Source: Alteromonadaceae bacterium | GTDB taxonomy: Bacteria; Pseudomonadota; Gammaproteobacteria; Enterobacterales; Alteromonadaceae | Assembly: GCA_014872785.1 (NCBI GenBank) | Contig: WKFJ01000040.1 | Coordinates: forward strand, 1 to 64,000 | Length of the DNA: 64,000 nt | Reading direction: 5' to 3' | Shown here: positions 42,993 through 51,589 of the stretch, piece by piece | Layout of the letters: every line of letters begins with the position of its first letter | Numbering within the stretch: position 1 is the stretch's first letter | Position numbers and translations under genes: made by a program | The notes under the pieces: generated by a model | Told to the model about the DNA's origin: nothing | Seen by the model: only the letters and a program-made list of their open reading frames with translations | Database searches by the model: none

Positions 42993-45057
42993 ACTTATTA
43001 GCTGGTATAAAAGGATTTCCTTTTTTAAGAAGCAGCTATTAGTGGCGACACTAGTGACCTCAATTACACTCTCCCTTGCCTCATTGATGCTTTACGGCAA
43101 ATTCTATACAGACTATAAAGCGGGCTTAATGTCGGGTTTATCTGCGAAAGAGGCTCTGGTGTCTGAAACCAGTCGTTCTGCATTGCTATTTGGTGATGAG
43201 GAAGCCGCCCAAGCTATTTTAAATTCATTGAGTGCATTTCCTGCGACTCGTTACGCGGTATTGCTCGATAATGCATTTACCCCGGTTGCGCAATTTTCTC
43301 GCACAGATATTCGGGTAGACATCGACTATCAAAGCTTACAGCCAGGCAATCATTTTCTTGAACAAGAGTTATATGTATTTAATCCGGTGATGATGGATGG
43401 CGAACAAATCGGCTACTTGATCATTTCAGCTGACACTCGTTCATTAGCCGAACAGCGAAATCAATACATTTGGATATTATTGCTGGTATTTGTGTTAAGC
43501 CTAGTGGTGTCCTTTTTCCTGCATTGGCGCCTACAGTATTTTATTGCCGCACCTATGAACAAGCTGGTGGAGCTCGTTGGTTATGTGGCAAGAAACCGGC
43601 GTTACAACAAACGTCTCGGTAATACCGGTAGTGATGAACTCGGTACCCTAGTCACTGGGGTAAATAGCATGTTAGATACAATTGAAGAGCACGAAAAGCA
43701 ATTGCATGCTCACAGTGAGCGCTTGGAAAGTCTTGTGGCGCTTCGTACTGAGCAGTTATTTAATCGTGCTAACTACGATGCCCTAACACAATTACCGAAC
43801 CGACATTTATTGGTAGATAGACTCAATCACGGTATCGATAACGCTGTGCGCGAAAACTCACAGATGGCATTGATGTTTTTGGATCTCGACCGGTTTAAGG
43901 TGATAAACGACACCCTCGGACATTCTGTGGGTGATGAATTGTTAGTGCAGGTAGCACAAAAGTTATCAGCGGTTGTGAGAAAAGCTGATAGCGTATGTCG
44001 TTGGGGCGGTGATGAATTTGTTATTTTGCTCGAGCATCTTCACTCGAAAGACGACATTGTGCCACTGGCGGAGCAAATACTGTTTAGCCTTAGTGAGCCT
44101 ATTGAAATTTCCGGCAATCAATTACACGTGAGCACCAGCATTGGGATTGCCCGTTTTCCTGAAGATGGAAAAGATAGCGCGGCCTTACTCGAGCATGCTG
44201 ATATCAGTATGTATCGAGCTAAAGAACAGGGCCCTAGCCAATACTGCTTTTTTGAAGCAAATATGTTGGATGGGTCTGTGCAGCGTTTGTCGCTTGAACA
44301 TAAGCTTCGGCTCGCATTGGAAAACAAGAGTTTTCACCTTGTCTATCAGCCACAAGTGTGTGCCGACACGGGACGTGTTTGCGGCATAGAAGCCCTTATC
44401 CGCTGGCAAGACGAAGAGTTAGGACTCCTTAATCCAGTTCAATTCTTACCCGTAGCGGAAGATGTCGGACTAATGCATTCGCTTAGTTTATGGGTATTGG
44501 AAGAAGCCTGTACGCAGAATGCGTCTTGGCAGGCGCAAGGTGGCCAAAAAGCCAGAGTGGCAGTTAACTTGCCCGCATCATTTATTATGCATCCCAATGC
44601 TGTGAATCAAATCACGGATATTTTGGATAAAACCGGACTAGCACCCAAATACCTGGAAATCGAAATCACCGAAAACACCTTTATAAGCAATACCGACCAT
44701 GCCATTAAAGTGCTTGAGCAATTGCGCGCCATGAAGATCAATATTGCCGTTGATGACTTTGGTACTGGCTACTCTAGTATGAGTTACTTGCCAGATTTAC
44801 CCATAGGTACGTTAAAAATTGACGGTAGCTTCGTGCGTCAGTTGGGAGATGATGAGGCCAATGATGGTATCATTCAGTCAATTATTACGTTAGGAAAGAG
44901 TTTGGGTTTAAGCCTTATTGCAGAATGTGTGGAAAGCAAAGAACAGGCGAGTAAGCTGCGTGATATGGGGTGTGACATGATCCAAGGTTATTACTACAGT
45001 AAACCATTGTCAGCGGAAAAAACCCAGGAATTTTTATCTGAAACAAAAGTGGCGTGA
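42985..45057 (+). CDS. Membrane GGDEF-EAL cyclic di-GMP enzyme, YfiN-like
   Basis: A 690-residue inner-membrane signalling protein. Two membrane helices (about 17-37 and 158-178) flank a periplasmic CHASE8-like domain, followed by HAMP and a short coiled coil (EEHEKQLHAHSERLESL). The GGDEF domain has WGGDEF near 340 and an I-site RKAD five residues before the motif, so it should be active and feedback-inhibited. The EAL domain has GIEALIRW near 467, EITENTF, DDFGTGYSS and KIDGSFV, the residues needed for phosphodiesterase activity. Pseudomonas YfiN has only GGDEF, so this is a bifunctional variant. It starts with GTG behind GGAGA. Confidence 0.92.
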   Translation: MNKLISWYKRISFFKKQLLVATLVTSITLSLASLMLYGKFYTDYKAGLMSGLSAKEALVSETSRSALLFGDEEAAQAILNSLSAFPATRYAVLLDNAFTPVAQFSRTDIRVDIDYQSLQPGNHFLEQELYVFNPVMMDGEQIGYLIISADTRSLAEQRNQYIWILLLVFVLSLVVSFFLHWRLQYFIAAPMNKLVELVGYVARNRRYNKRLGNTGSDELGTLVTGVNSMLDTIEEHEKQLHAHSERLESLVALRTEQLFNRANYDALTQLPNRHLLVDRLNHGIDNAVRENSQMALMFLDLDRFKVINDTLGHSVGDELLVQVAQKLSAVVRKADSVCRWGGDEFVILLEHLHSKDDIVPLAEQILFSLSEPIEISGNQLHVSTSIGIARFPEDGKDSAALLEHADISMYRAKEQGPSQYCFFEANMLDGSVQRLSLEHKLRLALENKSFHLVYQPQVCADTGRVCGIEALIRWQDEELGLLNPVQFLPVAEDVGLMHSLSLWVLEEACTQNASWQAQGGQKARVAVNLPASFIMHPNAVNQITDILDKTGLAPKYLEIEITENTFISNTDHAIKVLEQLRAMKINIAVDDFGTGYSSMSYLPDLPIGTLKIDGSFVRQLGDDEANDGIIQSIITLGKSLGLSLIAECVESKEQASKLRDMGCDMIQGYYYSKPLSAEKTQEFLSETKVA

Positions 45058-45100
45058 ACGACTCGTGACCCCAGAGGGGTTTGGGATCTCGAGCGTTGAT

Positions 45101-47014
45101 TTATGATGTTTTGAGGTAGGTGTAACCCGCTAAACAATCATCATAAAAATCAATCCATCTAACCCCTTCCCTAGGGTTTAACTTCCCGGCCGATATCTGT
45201 TTATCAATGACTTTCTTAACGTCTTTAGCCATGGATTTGGGGTTGTATTGCATGATGTCCAGCACCGATTCGACGGAAGAACCACGAACAATTTCCTCGA
45301 TGTAGAAATCTTCTGGATCGTCGTCGTAACTGAAGATATGCACTTCGTTTAAACGCCCAAATAAATTGTGCATATCCCCCATCACGTCTTGGTAGGCACC
45401 TGTCAGGAATAAGCCAACATAGTACTTTTCATCTTCTTTTAATTCGTGCAAGGCAATGGTTGTGTTAGGGCTACTTTCACCGACGAAGTGGTCAATTTTG
45501 CCGTCGCTATCACAAGTGATATCAACCAAAGAGCAGGTGACGGTTGGCTTCTCATGCATTCTTGTGATGGGCACTACAGGCAATCCTTGGTCGATTGCCC
45601 AGGTATCCGCTGCCGATTGGAATACCGAGAAATTGCCCAAGTACTGGCTTGCGAGCAGTTTTTCCAAATCTTGCAAATCTTCAGGAATAAACTGTGCGGT
45701 TTTAAGGCGTTGGCGCAGAGTGTCCATAATATTCCAATACAAACTTTCTACTGTCGCTAATTGCTCAAGCGATAACACACGCAGTTTAAATGCGTTTTGG
45801 GCTTGCTCTTTCCAATCAGTGGCGTCGTTATAAATTTCTTGAGGATTTGGGTAAGCCTCTAAATTGTCGGCGAGTTCGCGGATATTGGTTAGGATGAAGT
45901 GTTCTTCTCCGTCAATAGGCGCGTTTACATTGCCGCCATTGGGTTTAATTTCACTGACTATTTCCATAACGACACAGCTATGGTGTGCAGTAAGTGCGCG
46001 ACCACTTTCACTGACTAATATTGGGTGTGGAACCTGTTCTTGGTCGCAAATCTCTTGCATACCATAGACTATGTCACCCACGTATTCTTTCATGGAGTAA
46101 TTCTTAGAAGAGTCACTTGTGGACTTGGAACCGTCGTAATCGATACCCAGCCCGCCACCTACATCAACGTATTCCAGTTTTACATCCATGTGATGTAATT
46201 CTGTATAAATACGTGCCGCTTCAGTAATGGCTTCTTTAATAGAACGAATATCGGTTAACTGACTACCAATGTGAAAATGCAGAAGCTTAAGCGTGTCTAG
46301 CATGTCTTCTTTTTTCAAATACGCCACGGCGGCAACGATTTCAGAAATAGACAAACCAAATTTTGCTCTATCGCCGCTGGAGCCTTCCCATTTTCCACGA
46401 CCTTTAACTGACATTTTGGCACGCAGACCAATAGTGGGTCTGATACCAAGTTCACGGCTCAAGCGGGTGATAGCAGCGAGTTCTGAAAATTTCTCCACCA
46501 CAATAATGATGTTGCGTCCCATTAGCATGCCCATAAAGGCAAGTTTCAAAAACTCATCATCTTTATAACCATTGAGAATCGTCAGTGCATTTTCGTTGGT
46601 GTTGTAGGCCAATACGGCAAGTAATTCGGCTTTAGAGCCGGCCTCCAAGCCAAACTGATAAGGCTGGCCAGCATCGACTATTTCTTCAACCACTTCGCGC
46701 ATTTGGTTAACTTTAATTGGGTAAACGCCCATGTAGGGGCTTTCATAACCTGCAGCCTGGATAGTTTTGTTGAATATGTCATTTAGTGCGGCGACCTGTG
46801 CTCGCAAAATATCGTGAAATCTCACCACAACAGGGAATTGAATGTTTTCCCGCTGGATTTCTTCTATTACTGATTTGAAGTCGATACGCAAATGTTCATC
46901 GTCTTCATTGGGCGTGATATGCAGATTGCCATTGTCACCAATTTGGAAATAGCCACCGCCCCAGCGCTTTACGCGATACAGCTCTTCTGCTTGTTCGATA
47001 TTCCAATCACTCAA
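45101..47014 (-). CDS. speA: Biosynthetic arginine decarboxylase SpeA
   Basis: PLP enzyme making agmatine from arginine for putrescine synthesis. It has 637 residues (E. coli 658). The PLP lysine is in GVYPIKVNQMREVVEE near residue 100. HFHIGSQLTD near 255, YVDVGGGLGIDYDG near 280 and SESGRALTAHHS near 348 are family signatures. An ATP-grasp gene lies 75 bp upstream on the same strand and may be co-transcribed. Arginine is also a cyanophycin component, but no direct link to the 29-33 kb cluster is shown. Confidence 0.95.
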   Translation of the reverse strand: MSDWNIEQAEELYRVKRWGGGYFQIGDNGNLHITPNEDDEHLRIDFKSVIEEIQRENIQFPVVVRFHDILRAQVAALNDIFNKTIQAAGYESPYMGVYPIKVNQMREVVEEIVDAGQPYQFGLEAGSKAELLAVLAYNTNENALTILNGYKDDEFLKLAFMGMLMGRNIIIVVEKFSELAAITRLSRELGIRPTIGLRAKMSVKGRGKWEGSSGDRAKFGLSISEIVAAVAYLKKEDMLDTLKLLHFHIGSQLTDIRSIKEAITEAARIYTELHHMDVKLEYVDVGGGLGIDYDGSKSTSDSSKNYSMKEYVGDIVYGMQEICDQEQVPHPILVSESGRALTAHHSCVVMEIVSEIKPNGGNVNAPIDGEEHFILTNIRELADNLEAYPNPQEIYNDATDWKEQAQNAFKLRVLSLEQLATVESLYWNIMDTLRQRLKTAQFIPEDLQDLEKLLASQYLGNFSVFQSAADTWAIDQGLPVVPITRMHEKPTVTCSLVDITCDSDGKIDHFVGESSPNTTIALHELKEDEKYYVGLFLTGAYQDVMGDMHNLFGRLNEVHIFSYDDDPEDFYIEEIVRGSSVESVLDIMQYNPKSMAKDVKKVIDKQISAGKLNPREGVRWIDFYDDCLAGYTYLKTS

Positions 47015-47089
47015 CGGATTTTCTCGCTCTCAAATACCATTAAATGGGATTCAAATTTGCCGCCATTATAGTGCTAAAACACAAATTTA

Positions 47090-48256
47090 CTACGCTAATA
47101 ATTGCTGCCCTAATTCTGCCAGTAATTCATCCCTTTTCTCATGCGAATCTGCCGCGATTACCAAGGTAATAAAACCGTCTTGGTTAAAGCGGAACCTAAT
47201 CTCCTCAGCCTCGAAAGACGAAACATCAGGTGTGGAATGCTGTATTGGCGCGGCAATCAAGCCTGCGTAACGTATTGCTTGTTCAGGCAGTTCATAATGT
47301 TCTTTAGCATAGTCTGCAAGCTCCATTTTGGCAGCTTCTTGCCACACTTTGATATCGGTGGCGCTTTCAATCACTCTTTCGATGTTTCCGCCAGCGACTC
47401 TGGCCGAGGTTTCTAAAAAATACAGTTGGCCATCTTGCCCTTGGATGAATTCACTGTGAGAGGGACCGTATTCTCTGGCAAATGCCGTCAATAATTGTTG
47501 GTTCATATTTAGGAGGCGTTGAGCAATGTCAGATGTTTGTTCTAGGGTTCGAGTGGAAAACAGTTTCTGTCCTTGCAGCATTGTAAGTGGGGGCGCACCA
47601 TATGCACTTGCCAGTGCGAATAGTGGACTGCCTTGCCAATTTAAACTATCAACATGAAATACATTACCAGGGATAAACTCCTCTAATAAAAACTGCGATT
47701 GGGCATCGCCTAACTCTTCCAATTTTTGCCATACTTGCTCTTGCTGGTTAAATTTTTGAATACCTTCAGAACCAGCTAAAGTCCTCGGTTTGAATATCCA
47801 AGGTGGGGGCACCGACAGCATAAATTCATAAACATGGTTGTGGTTTACCAAACCGGTGAAGCGCGGTTGTGCTATACCTGCACTTTGCGCTGCACTGCGC
47901 ATAGCTAACTTGTCTCGAAATAATCTAGCTTGGCTGTGCAACATACCGGGCATCCTAATGTGCTCCCTTAAATCAGCGGCATGCTCAACATCAAAATCAT
48001 CCAGAGCCACAATTCTGTCGATTTCCTCGTGACGCATTAAATAGGTGACAGCATTAGTTAAGTCCGGTTGTATACGTAGGTCTGGCATAGTGTGAAAAGC
48101 ATCAATGCAATCATGTGGCCACGGGTGATCGCGAAATGCTTCTCGTGCCAGAATGATTATCTTGCAGCCTCGCTTCTTGCATTCCTTGATAAACTCAGCG
48201 CCCTTAAATTCACTGGCTAAACCTAAGATTGTTGGATTCTTTTTCATAGTTCTCAC
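47090..48256 (-). CDS. Uncharacterised ATP-grasp protein
   Basis: A 388-residue ATP-grasp enzyme. It has an N-terminal Rossmann-like start (PTILGLASEFKGAEFIKECK) followed by IVALDDFDVEHAADLREH near 85. The ATP-binding stretch is PWIFKPRTLAGSEGIQKF near 155, with LLEEFIPGNVFHVDSL as the hinge and YFLETSARVAGGN near 290 as the metal site. It resembles carboxylate-amine ligases of the BL00235/CarB-like type. The GTG at 48256 has AGG 8-10 bases upstream; an ATG at 48247 is an alternative. It precedes speA on the same strand. The substrate is unknown. Confidence 0.78.
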   Translation of the reverse strand: MRTMKKNPTILGLASEFKGAEFIKECKKRGCKIIILAREAFRDHPWPHDCIDAFHTMPDLRIQPDLTNAVTYLMRHEEIDRIVALDDFDVEHAADLREHIRMPGMLHSQARLFRDKLAMRSAAQSAGIAQPRFTGLVNHNHVYEFMLSVPPPWIFKPRTLAGSEGIQKFNQQEQVWQKLEELGDAQSQFLLEEFIPGNVFHVDSLNWQGSPLFALASAYGAPPLTMLQGQKLFSTRTLEQTSDIAQRLLNMNQQLLTAFAREYGPSHSEFIQGQDGQLYFLETSARVAGGNIERVIESATDIKVWQEAAKMELADYAKEHYELPEQAIRYAGLIAAPIQHSTPDVSSFEAEEIRFRFNQDGFITLVIAADSHEKRDELLAELGQQLLA

Positions 48257-48664
48257 AGGTACCTAAGTTTGAAAATGTGATGCTCATGGGAGTTAATCCC
48301 CCGTAGACGCGGGTGATTTATGTAATACTTTCAATAGAAACTAGCGCAAAGTGGGTTGTCCGGCAAACCTCCCTTGAAGGTATTATTGCCATCTTTATGG
48401 CATCAAACAGCAGGATGAGCTTTTTGACACCGACTCAAGTATTGAATATATATAAGTACTATCCTTGGCATATGACTCTCCCCGTCGGGGATGTTTTAAC
48501 TTTTTCCTGAACAAATTGAGCAGATTAGGTAGCGCAACCCAATTTGTTTTGTTTCTATTGTTAGCTTGATAAGTTGTAATTTAATTACAAAATAAGGTAA
48601 ATTTAAGGCATGTTTGCTAATTCAAACGGCAAATTATGTAAATAAATAACGTTTTGGAGGGCTT
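48257..48664. other. Intergenic region upstream of ppc, possible small RNA
   Basis: This 408-bp spacer lies between divergent genes. A compact hairpin TCCCCGTCGGGGA at 48478-48490 followed by TGTTTTAACTTTTT looks like a plus-strand terminator, although no supported gene precedes it. The stretch about 48290-48500 could therefore hold a small RNA or a leader. The 65-codon frame at 48313-48510 lacks a Shine-Dalgarno and is not supported. Confidence 0.35.
48478..48504 (+). terminator. Orphan terminator-like hairpin upstream of ppc
   Basis: A six-pair stem TCCCCG/CGGGGA with a one-base tip is followed by TGTTTTAACTTTTT. The loop is very tight, so the real fold may differ. No gene ends here. Confidence 0.45.
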
Positions 48665-51289
48665 ATGTCTGGACAGATGGATGATCAACTCAAATCAAGT
48701 GTTCGCTACCTTGGTTCAAAATTGGGTGAAACCATCAAGGCGCAATTGGGTGATGAGTGGTTAGAGCGCATCGAACAAGTGCGCAAAGCAGGAAAGCGCT
48801 CAAATCAGGGTGAGCAAGATGCAACCGAGTTAATGGCGTCTATGTTTGCACAGCTGAGTGATTCGGATTTATTGGTAATGGCCCGTGCCTTTACCCAGTT
48901 TTTGAACCTTGCCAATATTGCCGAGCAGGAATTCAACGCGCATCAGCAAACTGACGATTCTGTAGAGAAGTTGTTTGAACACTTAGATGAGATGGATTTG
49001 GCTGAAGATGATTTTGCCGAGGCATTGAAAAAGCTAGAGATTGATCTCGTACTTACCGCTCATCCAACAGAAGTTTACCGTCGTACCTTTATTCACAAGT
49101 ATTCCGAACTGAATGACTGTGTTAAGCACCTTCGCAACGACAGTCTGAACAGTGTTCAGCGCAATAGTTTAGAGCTGCGTATTGCCGATCTTATCACTCA
49201 GTCATGGCACTCAGAGGAAGTCCGGGCCGTGCGTCCAACACCCGTTGATGAAGCAACTTGGGGTTTCTCTGTTATTGAGAGTTCACTTTGGGAAGCTGTC
49301 CCAGATTTTATTCGAGAACTCAGTACCAAAGTTGAAAACAAGTTCGGTGTGGGATTACCACTAGATGCCAAGCCAGTGCACTTCAGTTCTTGGATGGGCG
49401 GCGACCGTGACGGAAACCCATTTGTTACCGCAAAAGTTACTCAGCGGGTATTGTTGTTAGCGCGTAAACGCGCGGCTCGATTGTTTGCTGATGATATTGA
49501 AAAGCTGGTTGTTGAGTTATCGATGTCGGACTGTGACGATAAAGTCAGAGAAGCTGTTGGTGCCGATTCAAGAGAACCTTATCGCGATTTATTGCGTCCG
49601 CTATGGGAAACCTTGGTGGGTACGCGTGACGGTATTACCGATTACTTAGACGGGTTACCCGTTGATCAGAGCCAGTGGATCCAAGACGATCAAGAGCTAC
49701 TAGTGCCTCTAATGGCTTGTTATGACTCACTCAACCAATGTGGCATGCAGAATGTCGCCAACAGTTTGTTATTGGACGTAATTCGCCGCGCTCACTGTTT
49801 TGGCGTTAATCTATTGCAACTCGACGTGCGTCAGGATTCTGAGCGCCATGCTGAGGTGTTTGGAGAGCTAACCCGTTATCTTGGTCTTGGTGACTACATG
49901 CAATGGTCAGAAACCGATAAACAGGCTTTCTTACAACGTGAATTAAGTTCCAAACGACCGCTATTTCCATCTAATTGGCAGCCGAGTGCTGATGTTCAGG
50001 AAGTCATTGATACCTGTAAAGTTATTGCCCAAAACAACCCTTCTGCTTTTGGCATCTATATCATTTCAATGGCCAGTTTGCCCTCAGACGTAATGGCGGT
50101 TCAATTGCTATTGCAAGAGATGAATGTGTCTTGGCCGATGCCTGTCGCACCATTATTTGAAACGCTGGACGATTTGAATAATGCGCCAGAGGTCATGCAG
50201 AACTTACTGGCAATTGATTGGTATCGCGGTTATATCAAAGGCAAGCAGTATGTCATGATTGGTTACTCTGATTCCGCCAAAGATGCCGGCGCGTTAGCGG
50301 CTGGTTGGGCGCAATACCAGTCGCAAGAAGCACTTGTCGCTATTGCCGAACAACACAAAGTTAAACTTACTCTGTTCCATGGACGCGGCGGTACCATTGG
50401 TCGAGGTGGTTTACCGGCTCATGCAGCCATTCTGTCGCAGCCTCCTGGTTCACTAGATGGCGGCTTTAGGGTCACTGAACAGGGTGAAACTATTCGATAT
50501 AAATTTGGCATGCCGGCGCTGGCAAAACGCAGTCTCAATTTATACGCAAGTGCCATCTTGGAAGCGCTGATTGCGCCGCCACCTGCACCTCAGCAAAACT
50601 GGCGCGAAGCGATAGAAAGCATGGCTGGCGATGCCCGCGACAATTACCGCAATACGGTTCGCCACGATCCTGAATTTGTGCCTTATTTCCGCGTTGCAAC
50701 GCCGGAACAAGAACTAGGCAAGTTGCCGTTAGGTAGTCGACCAGCTAAGCGCAAGCCCTCTGGCGGCATCGAAAGTTTGCGTGCGATACCGTGGATATTC
50801 GCTTGGGCGCAAACCCGCATGGTACTTCCGTCTTGGTTAGGTGTGATGCCAGCAGTACAAAAAGCATTGGATAATGGCTTGGAGCCAGTGCTACAGGATA
50901 TGCTTGAGAACTGGCCGTTCTTCCGCTCGCGTTTGTCGATGTTGGACATGGTGTTTTACAAAGCAGATGCCCGTGTTGGACAGGCTTACGATGAAAAGTT
51001 AGTGCCTGCGGAATTACGTCACTTTGGACAGCAGTTGCGCGACGAGTTAACCCAAAGCATTGCACTGTTACTCAAGTTGTTAGGTCAGAACGAGGTCATG
51101 GAGTCTGATGCGAAAGGCAAAGAGTCTATGAATATCAGAAATGGTTATCTGCAGCCTTTGCATTACCTGCAGATGGAACTACTTGAGCGTATTCGTGCAG
51201 CAGATGAAGATGATATTCCATCGGATCTGCAAAAAGCCATGATGGTAACCATAACGGGTATTGCGGTAGGTATGCGTAATACGGGCTAG
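48665..51289 (+). CDS. ppc: Phosphoenolpyruvate carboxylase
   Basis: Anaplerotic enzyme making oxaloacetate from PEP and bicarbonate. It has 874 residues (E. coli 883). The catalytic histidine is in VLTAHPTEVYRRT near 137. WMGGDRDGNPFVT near 240, the glycine-rich FHGRGGTIGRGG near 577 and the C-terminal TGIAVGMRNTG are intact. A strong GGAGG precedes the ATG. It is monocistronic with a clear terminator. Confidence 0.97.
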   Translation: MSGQMDDQLKSSVRYLGSKLGETIKAQLGDEWLERIEQVRKAGKRSNQGEQDATELMASMFAQLSDSDLLVMARAFTQFLNLANIAEQEFNAHQQTDDSVEKLFEHLDEMDLAEDDFAEALKKLEIDLVLTAHPTEVYRRTFIHKYSELNDCVKHLRNDSLNSVQRNSLELRIADLITQSWHSEEVRAVRPTPVDEATWGFSVIESSLWEAVPDFIRELSTKVENKFGVGLPLDAKPVHFSSWMGGDRDGNPFVTAKVTQRVLLLARKRAARLFADDIEKLVVELSMSDCDDKVREAVGADSREPYRDLLRPLWETLVGTRDGITDYLDGLPVDQSQWIQDDQELLVPLMACYDSLNQCGMQNVANSLLLDVIRRAHCFGVNLLQLDVRQDSERHAEVFGELTRYLGLGDYMQWSETDKQAFLQRELSSKRPLFPSNWQPSADVQEVIDTCKVIAQNNPSAFGIYIISMASLPSDVMAVQLLLQEMNVSWPMPVAPLFETLDDLNNAPEVMQNLLAIDWYRGYIKGKQYVMIGYSDSAKDAGALAAGWAQYQSQEALVAIAEQHKVKLTLFHGRGGTIGRGGLPAHAAILSQPPGSLDGGFRVTEQGETIRYKFGMPALAKRSLNLYASAILEALIAPPPAPQQNWREAIESMAGDARDNYRNTVRHDPEFVPYFRVATPEQELGKLPLGSRPAKRKPSGGIESLRAIPWIFAWAQTRMVLPSWLGVMPAVQKALDNGLEPVLQDMLENWPFFRSRLSMLDMVFYKADARVGQAYDEKLVPAELRHFGQQLRDELTQSIALLLKLLGQNEVMESDAKGKESMNIRNGYLQPLHYLQMELLERIRAADEDDIPSDLQKAMMVTITGIAVGMRNTG

Positions 51290-51310
51290 GAATTCCAGTC
51301 ATAAATAAAG

Positions 51311-51338
51311 AAAAAGAGGGCTTTAGCCCTCTTTTTTA
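51311..51338. terminator. Terminator between ppc and the small-protein gene
   Basis: AAAAAGAGGGCT and AGCCCTCTTTTT pair around a TT tip. It is 21 bp after ppc and also directly follows the stop codon of the minus-strand small gene, so it can serve both. Confidence 0.93.
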
Positions 51339-51506
51339 TTATCTGTTTTTAAGCCGTTCCCACACTTCCTCTGGCAATTGGAACTGTTTCTTAACTTCGT
51401 TTTCAGTTTCTGCCAGGTGTTCCAGTACGCTGGGATCCTTGTACGAATCGAGAATTTCTTCTGCCATCCGCTTTTTCAAAGACGGCTTCTCGTCTTCCAG
51501 CGTCAT
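51339..51506 (-). CDS. Small acidic-basic protein of 55 residues
   Basis: This short frame encodes a highly charged 55-residue protein starting MTLEDEKPSLKKRMAEEILD and ending EEVWERLKNR. It has no signal or membrane segment and looks helical. The ATG is preceded by GAGG at seven bases, and its stop codon directly precedes the shared terminator, which together support a real gene. It lies downstream of maeB on the same strand. I do not recognise a family. Confidence 0.7.
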   Translation of the reverse strand: MTLEDEKPSLKKRMAEEILDSYKDPSVLEHLAETENEVKKQFQLPEEVWERLKNR

Positions 51507-51589
51507 GTTGTTGCCTCATTTTTGTTTTTATTAGCAAAATCAAAGGACAACTATGGTAACTAATTTTTTTACCACACCTTTTCGGTGTG

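Noticed and set aside
45064-45082. ACCCCAGAGGGGT hairpin after the GGDEF-EAL gene as a terminator
   Set aside because: The stem is short with no U tract, so it was not listed as a supported terminator.
48313-48510. 65-codon plus-strand frame upstream of ppc
   Set aside because: No Shine-Dalgarno, no recognisable family, and it runs over the terminator-like hairpin at 48478-48490.
51571-51589. ACACC/GGTGT hairpin beside the malic enzyme stop as a terminator
   Set aside because: On the coding (minus) strand it is followed by an A run, not U, so it does not fit the Rho-independent pattern.
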